64,000 nucleotides of DNA from an uncultured Eubacteriales bacterium (GTDB lineage: Bacteria; Bacillota; Clostridia; Lachnospirales; Lachnospiraceae): assembly GCA_900315425.1 (NCBI GenBank), contig OMZA01000001.1, positions 1-64,000 of the forward strand, given 5' to 3'. The position numbers and the translations under genes are program-made. The notes beneath the pieces are model-generated. The model worked only from the letters and a program-made list of their open reading frames with translations. It was not told the DNA's origin and made no database searches. This document shows positions 60,140 through 64,000 of the stretch, one piece after another; positions within the stretch are counted from its first letter, which is position 1; the number at the start of each line of letters is the position of its first letter.

Positions 60140-63100
60140 GTGAAAGAATTTATAGGTAAATTATCAAGAGGAACAATTGAATACGATGTCAAAACGGCCA
60201 ATTCATCTGTAAATAAAATAAATGTTTCTATGAGACCGGGAGAAGTTTATAAGGGAACATTTGAGGTAAATAGTTCGGATGAAAATGCAATCAAGGGGAT
60301 AATTTACGCATCTGAGGAACATTTAGAAATAATTAACAATCAATTCTCAGGTGTTAAGAATACTATAGATTATCAGATTGATGGCAGCTATTTCGAAGGC
60401 GGTCAGGAGATAAATGGCCGCATTAATATTGTCAGTAACGGTGGAGAGCTAAACATTCCTTACAGTGTTAAAGTAACCGTTAACAGCCTAGACTCAGAGT
60501 CTGGTCCTATCGACAGCATATTTTCATTTGTAGAATTAGCAAAAAAAGATATAGATGCTGCAGTTAAAGTGTTTTTGTCTGCAGATTTTCAGAAGGTGGT
60601 TCTAAAGGATGATTTGGAACTGGCCTGTATTTATCATGGAGTTTTAAAAGGTAATAATGCAAGACTTGCATTGGAAGAATTCCTGGTAACTATTAACAAA
60701 AAGCAGGATGTTGAGATAAGTATTAGTGATACAAAAAAGGATTATGAATATCTACAGGAGTCCTATGGAGATAGTATAAGTATTTCTATGACTAACAGAG
60801 GATATGTGGACATAAAAGTAGAAGTTCAGGGAGACTTTATCACTAATTACAAGGATGAAATAACAGATGAAGATTTCGCAGGAAATGTACACGAATTTTC
60901 ATATCTCATAGATGTAGCCCGTTTGCATGCTGGTATGAACTATGGAACTATTACATTTAAAACCATAAATGAAACCTATACGTGTAGAATTTCAGTTGAT
61001 AACAGAAAAGAACGAGATAAATCAAAACTTGAGATTAAGAAATGTTTTAATACTATAAATTGTTTATATATTCAATTCAGACTTCACGAGATTTCAGTGG
61101 ACACCTGGGGAGAAAAAACACTAGAGGCAATAGAGCGTGCTAGAGGCTTTAATGATAATATACCATTTTTAAAACTTCTTCAGGCACAGGTATATGTTAC
61201 AAAGGGAAGAGATGAAGAAGCAAAATGGCTTTTGGATAGTGTGGCTGATGAAGTGATAGAGAACAAAGACAAAGATGTAGTTATCTATTGCTATTATTTA
61301 TATGTTAGAACATTGCATAGAAAAGAATTAGAGCAAACTATCAGAACAACGGAAATCATAAGAAAATATTATGAAAATGGATACGACAGTTGGAAGTTAC
61401 TATGGATTCTATTGTTTATAGACACATCTTATGAGAATAATAAGAGTCTCAAGTTAACAAGAATAAAAGAACAATACAACATAGGATGCAGATCTAATCT
61501 TATGTATTATGAAGCGTTATATGTTCTTAATAAACAACCTGTATTGATGAGAGTTATAAATGATTTTGAATTGCAGGTATTAAACTTTGGGGCAAAATAT
61601 AATGCTATAGATTTCAGACTCGCAATGCAGATAACTGAAGTGGCTGCAGTTGAAAAGAAATTCAGACCTTTATTATTTAATGTCCTTAGAAAACTTTATG
61701 AAAAATATAAGGATAAGAATATACTGGCATCAATGGTATCAATTCTTATCAAGGGAAATGTAACAGATTCCAGATATTTTGAATATTATGCGTTGGCTAT
61801 AAAGGAAGATATACAGATTACAAGATTGTATGAGTATTATGTATTTTCAATGCCACAGGATTACGATGGAGATATACCTAATACAATACTTATGTATTAC
61901 GTATACAACGGAAGTCAATTATTTACGAAAGAAGCATTTTTCTACACCCTCATTATTAAGAATAAGGATAGGTATCCTAATGTTTATAATAATTATAAAC
62001 GAGGTATGGAATTCTTTGCCTTGGAAAAAATAAGACATGGCGAGATAGATGAGAATCTTGCTATAGTATATAAAGACGTATTACTTCCAGAAATGGTAAG
62101 GGATGAAAATGCGGCCCAGTTAATATCAATAATGAATACCTGGGTAATTAAATGTGACAATAAAAATATAAGATCAGTAACAGTGATTTACAAAGAGGTT
62201 CAGGGAGAAAAGACCTATCTTCTTAACGAAGGAAAGGCTTATATACAACTCTATACACAGGATGCATTTATATTATTATCAGATGTGAATGGTAACGTAT
62301 ATAATCATTCAGTGGATTATGAATTAAAGAAGCTATACGATGATCCAAAGATAAGAGAAGCGATTCCGGACAATGTAAGTAATTCGGTTTATATCCTTGC
62401 ATCAAAATGCGAGAAAATAGTAAAGCAAGGTGGAATACAGACCTTGAAAGATGCAGAAATACTCAGAAGTATTGACAGCAACGAAGAATTTAGAAGACTG
62501 TATAAAAAACAGATTGTTAACATGATAGTTGACTACTATTACAATAACTATGATGGAGAGGACATTATAGATTATCTTAAGAGTCTCAACGTGTCTGTGT
62601 TAGGTAATAAAGAGCGAAACAAACTGATAGAAGTTATGATAACAGTTGGAATGTATAATTATGCTGGGGATATAATGGATAAATATGGATTCCAGGGAAT
62701 AGACTCCAGAAAGATAATGAAATATTGTGTAAGAATCCTCAGAACTCCAAGGGGAGAAAATGAAGATAAATATCTGTTGAGATATTGTAATTATGCATTC
62801 TCAGATGGAAAATACAATGAGCCAATCCTTTCTTATCTGTGTACGTACTTTAATGGAACTACCGGGGAAATGTTGGAAATGTGGAGAATTTCCAAGAGTT
62901 TTGCCTTTGAAAGCAGAGATCTTGAAGAGAGACTTATTGCTCAGATGTTATTTACCAGAACGCATTTAGGAAGTTTAACTACAGTATATGATTCTTATTA
63001 CAAAAAAGGTGGAATAGAAATGATAAGATATGCATATCTATTCTATTTATCATATAGTTATTTTGTAAATGAAGAATATATTGACGAGATGTTTTTTAAG

Positions 63101-63685
63101 CATTTAGGTGACGAGTTATCTAGAAGCAGCAGATTGATGGACCTTTGTAAATGTGCATATTTAAAGCATTATTCAGAGAAAAAGAATTTAAGTGAAGGTA
63201 TCAAAGAAGTTGCAAAGGAATGCATAGAATATCTCGAAAAGAGAAAGATAATATTTGATTTTTATAAAAAATATGCAAGATTTTTCAGAATATCTGCCAA
63301 TATCGCAGATAAGACAACCATTGTTTATAAGACAAGACCAAAGGACAAGGTACTTATTAACTACTACATAGATAATGGCTATGACGAACATGGAGAATAC
63401 GTAACTGAAGAAATGAACAGGTATTTTGCAGGAGTTTATGTAAAGGCCTTTACATTATTCTATGGGGAAAAAATCAATTATTATATAAGCCAAGTAGAAG
63501 ATGGCAAGATGACATTTTCTGAACAAATGGTATATGAAGCAGGCAAGGAAGAAATAAATACAGATTCCAGATACGGAATGCTTAATAAATTATCGATTTC
63601 CTTAAGAGGAAAGGAAAAAGATAAAATTGCCAAGACGTCAGATAAATATTTCATGGAAAAAAATATAATAGACAAATTGTTTTAA
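60140..63685 (+). CDS. Very large DUF5717-type protein of unknown function
   Basis: The 1181-residue protein has an N-terminal beta-rich part (about 1-330; GTIEYDVKTANSS, VSMRPGEVYKGTFE, with a repeat of similar beta strands near 215-320), then about 850 residues of helical repeats reminiscent of TPR/HEAT arrays (EAKWLLDSVADEVIE, LEQTIRTTEIIRKYYENGY). It matches in size and layout the DUF5717 family of Lachnospiraceae (recollection). No signal peptide, so it is cytoplasmic. It starts at GTG 60140 after AGGAG and is followed 23 bases later by an Hsp70-like gene. Confidence 0.7.
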   Translation: MKEFIGKLSRGTIEYDVKTANSSVNKINVSMRPGEVYKGTFEVNSSDENAIKGIIYASEEHLEIINNQFSGVKNTIDYQIDGSYFEGGQEINGRINIVSNGGELNIPYSVKVTVNSLDSESGPIDSIFSFVELAKKDIDAAVKVFLSADFQKVVLKDDLELACIYHGVLKGNNARLALEEFLVTINKKQDVEISISDTKKDYEYLQESYGDSISISMTNRGYVDIKVEVQGDFITNYKDEITDEDFAGNVHEFSYLIDVARLHAGMNYGTITFKTINETYTCRISVDNRKERDKSKLEIKKCFNTINCLYIQFRLHEISVDTWGEKTLEAIERARGFNDNIPFLKLLQAQVYVTKGRDEEAKWLLDSVADEVIENKDKDVVIYCYYLYVRTLHRKELEQTIRTTEIIRKYYENGYDSWKLLWILLFIDTSYENNKSLKLTRIKEQYNIGCRSNLMYYEALYVLNKQPVLMRVINDFELQVLNFGAKYNAIDFRLAMQITEVAAVEKKFRPLLFNVLRKLYEKYKDKNILASMVSILIKGNVTDSRYFEYYALAIKEDIQITRLYEYYVFSMPQDYDGDIPNTILMYYVYNGSQLFTKEAFFYTLIIKNKDRYPNVYNNYKRGMEFFALEKIRHGEIDENLAIVYKDVLLPEMVRDENAAQLISIMNTWVIKCDNKNIRSVTVIYKEVQGEKTYLLNEGKAYIQLYTQDAFILLSDVNGNVYNHSVDYELKKLYDDPKIREAIPDNVSNSVYILASKCEKIVKQGGIQTLKDAEILRSIDSNEEFRRLYKKQIVNMIVDYYYNNYDGEDIIDYLKSLNVSVLGNKERNKLIEVMITVGMYNYAGDIMDKYGFQGIDSRKIMKYCVRILRTPRGENEDKYLLRYCNYAFSDGKYNEPILSYLCTYFNGTTGEMLEMWRISKSFAFESRDLEERLIAQMLFTRTHLGSLTTVYDSYYKKGGIEMIRYAYLFYLSYSYFVNEEYIDEMFFKHLGDELSRSSRLMDLCKCAYLKHYSEKKNLSEGIKEVAKECIEYLEKRKIIFDFYKKYARFFRISANIADKTTIVYKTRPKDKVLINYYIDNGYDEHGEYVTEEMNRYFAGVYVKAFTLFYGEKINYYISQVEDGKMTFSEQMVYEAGKEEINTDSRYGMLNKLSISLRGKEKDKIAKTSDKYFMEKNIIDKLF

Positions 63686-63708
63686 AATAAGCTAATGGAG
63701 GTGAGGAT

Positions 63709-64000
63709 ATGAGTATTGATGCTACGTATAATGTTGTGGCTATTGATTTGTGTAAAGACTATACCCAGGTAGCATATTGTAGAGAGAAAATGTCCGAGCC
63801 TGAGTCAGTATCCACAATACCAGGAGAACAAAGATTCCTTATACCTACTGTGGTAGGAAGAACAAAGGATGAAGAAGTTTCAAAATGGCTTGTGGGAGAT
63901 GAAGCTGAAAGGTTGTCTAAAGAGGGAACGGCAAAAAAAACGGGAGATATTCTGGGAGCCATTCTCAGTGAAGATGGGATATATATAGGGGACGAGAAGT
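63709..64000 (+). CDS. Hsp70/actin-fold-like protein, partial at the window end
   Basis: The reading frame is open from ATG 63709 to the window edge, 97 residues, with GGAGGTGAGGAT as ribosome site. The start NVVAIDLCKDYTQVAYC, then FLIPTVVGRT and WLVGDEAERLS, resemble the first phosphate loop and following strands of Hsp70/actin-fold ATPases, though the usual DLGTT is changed to DLCKD. It sits 23 bases after the DUF5717-type gene. The C-terminus is beyond the window, so the class is uncertain. Confidence 0.7.
   Translation, partial: MSIDATYNVVAIDLCKDYTQVAYCREKMSEPESVSTIPGEQRFLIPTVVGRTKDEEVSKWLVGDEAERLSKEGTAKKTGDILGAILSEDGIYIGDEK

Overview
The window looks like a chromosomal segment of an AT-rich, anaerobic, low-GC Gram-positive bacterium, most likely a gut-type Lachnospiraceae. 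This is inferred from gene content: AGGAGG-type ribosome sites, split acetyl-CoA carboxylase, FabK instead of FabI, FeoAB with a cysteine-rich FeoB partner, an SPKTG-type cell-wall sorting signal, starch enzymes, and a very large DUF5717-type protein beside an Hsp70-like gene. No rRNA, tRNA, CRISPR array, phage or insertion sequence was recognised.

Layout. 1-5.3 kb: CorA-type transporter, P1-family (DmpA-like) peptidase, a helical unknown protein split by a frame change, and a divergent RelA/SpoT-domain protein. 5.3-16 kb: a 10.5 kb fatty-acid synthesis operon (acpP, accBCDA, fabH, fabK, a FabX-like FMN/Fe-S enzyme, fabD, fabG, fabF, fabZ, marR) behind a strong promoter with three copies of an AT-rich repeat. 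16-20.3 kb: thiD, a hairpin-led PnuC-family transporter, and feoA-feoB-Cys-rich peptide with two dyads. 20.25-20.66 kb: gene debris, including the 3' end of an aldo/keto reductase. 20.6-32.5 kb: pyruvate kinase, a cation/proton antiporter, an FrhB-like protein, a sodium:solute symporter followed by an HPr-D-hydroxyacid dehydrogenase fusion, small membrane and zinc-ribbon proteins, a nitroreductase and a broken surE.

32.5-36.2 kb (minus strand): glgB, rlmH and a GH13 amylase. 36.2-39.9 kb: a TetR regulator, then PAP2 phosphatase, glycosyltransferase 2 and UDP-galactopyranose mutase. 39.9-43.7 kb (minus strand): a beta-helical lipoprotein and an amino-acid ABC transporter. 43.8-48.3 kb: PAP2 phosphatase, a pRiA4b-ORF3 protein, a double Nudix protein and proA. 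48.3-56 kb: a cell-surface block with an amylase lipoprotein, three secreted proteins with near-identical signal peptides and promoters, and an L,D-transpeptidase; two of the secreted proteins resemble starch-binding modules. 56-64 kb: lipid kinase, the primary sigma factor, a small unknown, RarA, the DUF5717-type protein and the start of an Hsp70-like gene that runs off the window.

The most unusual items are the HPr-dehydrogenase fusion, the FabX-like enzyme in the FAS operon, the surface starch block, and the DUF5717/Hsp70-like pair. Functions are read from motifs by eye; no database search was possible.
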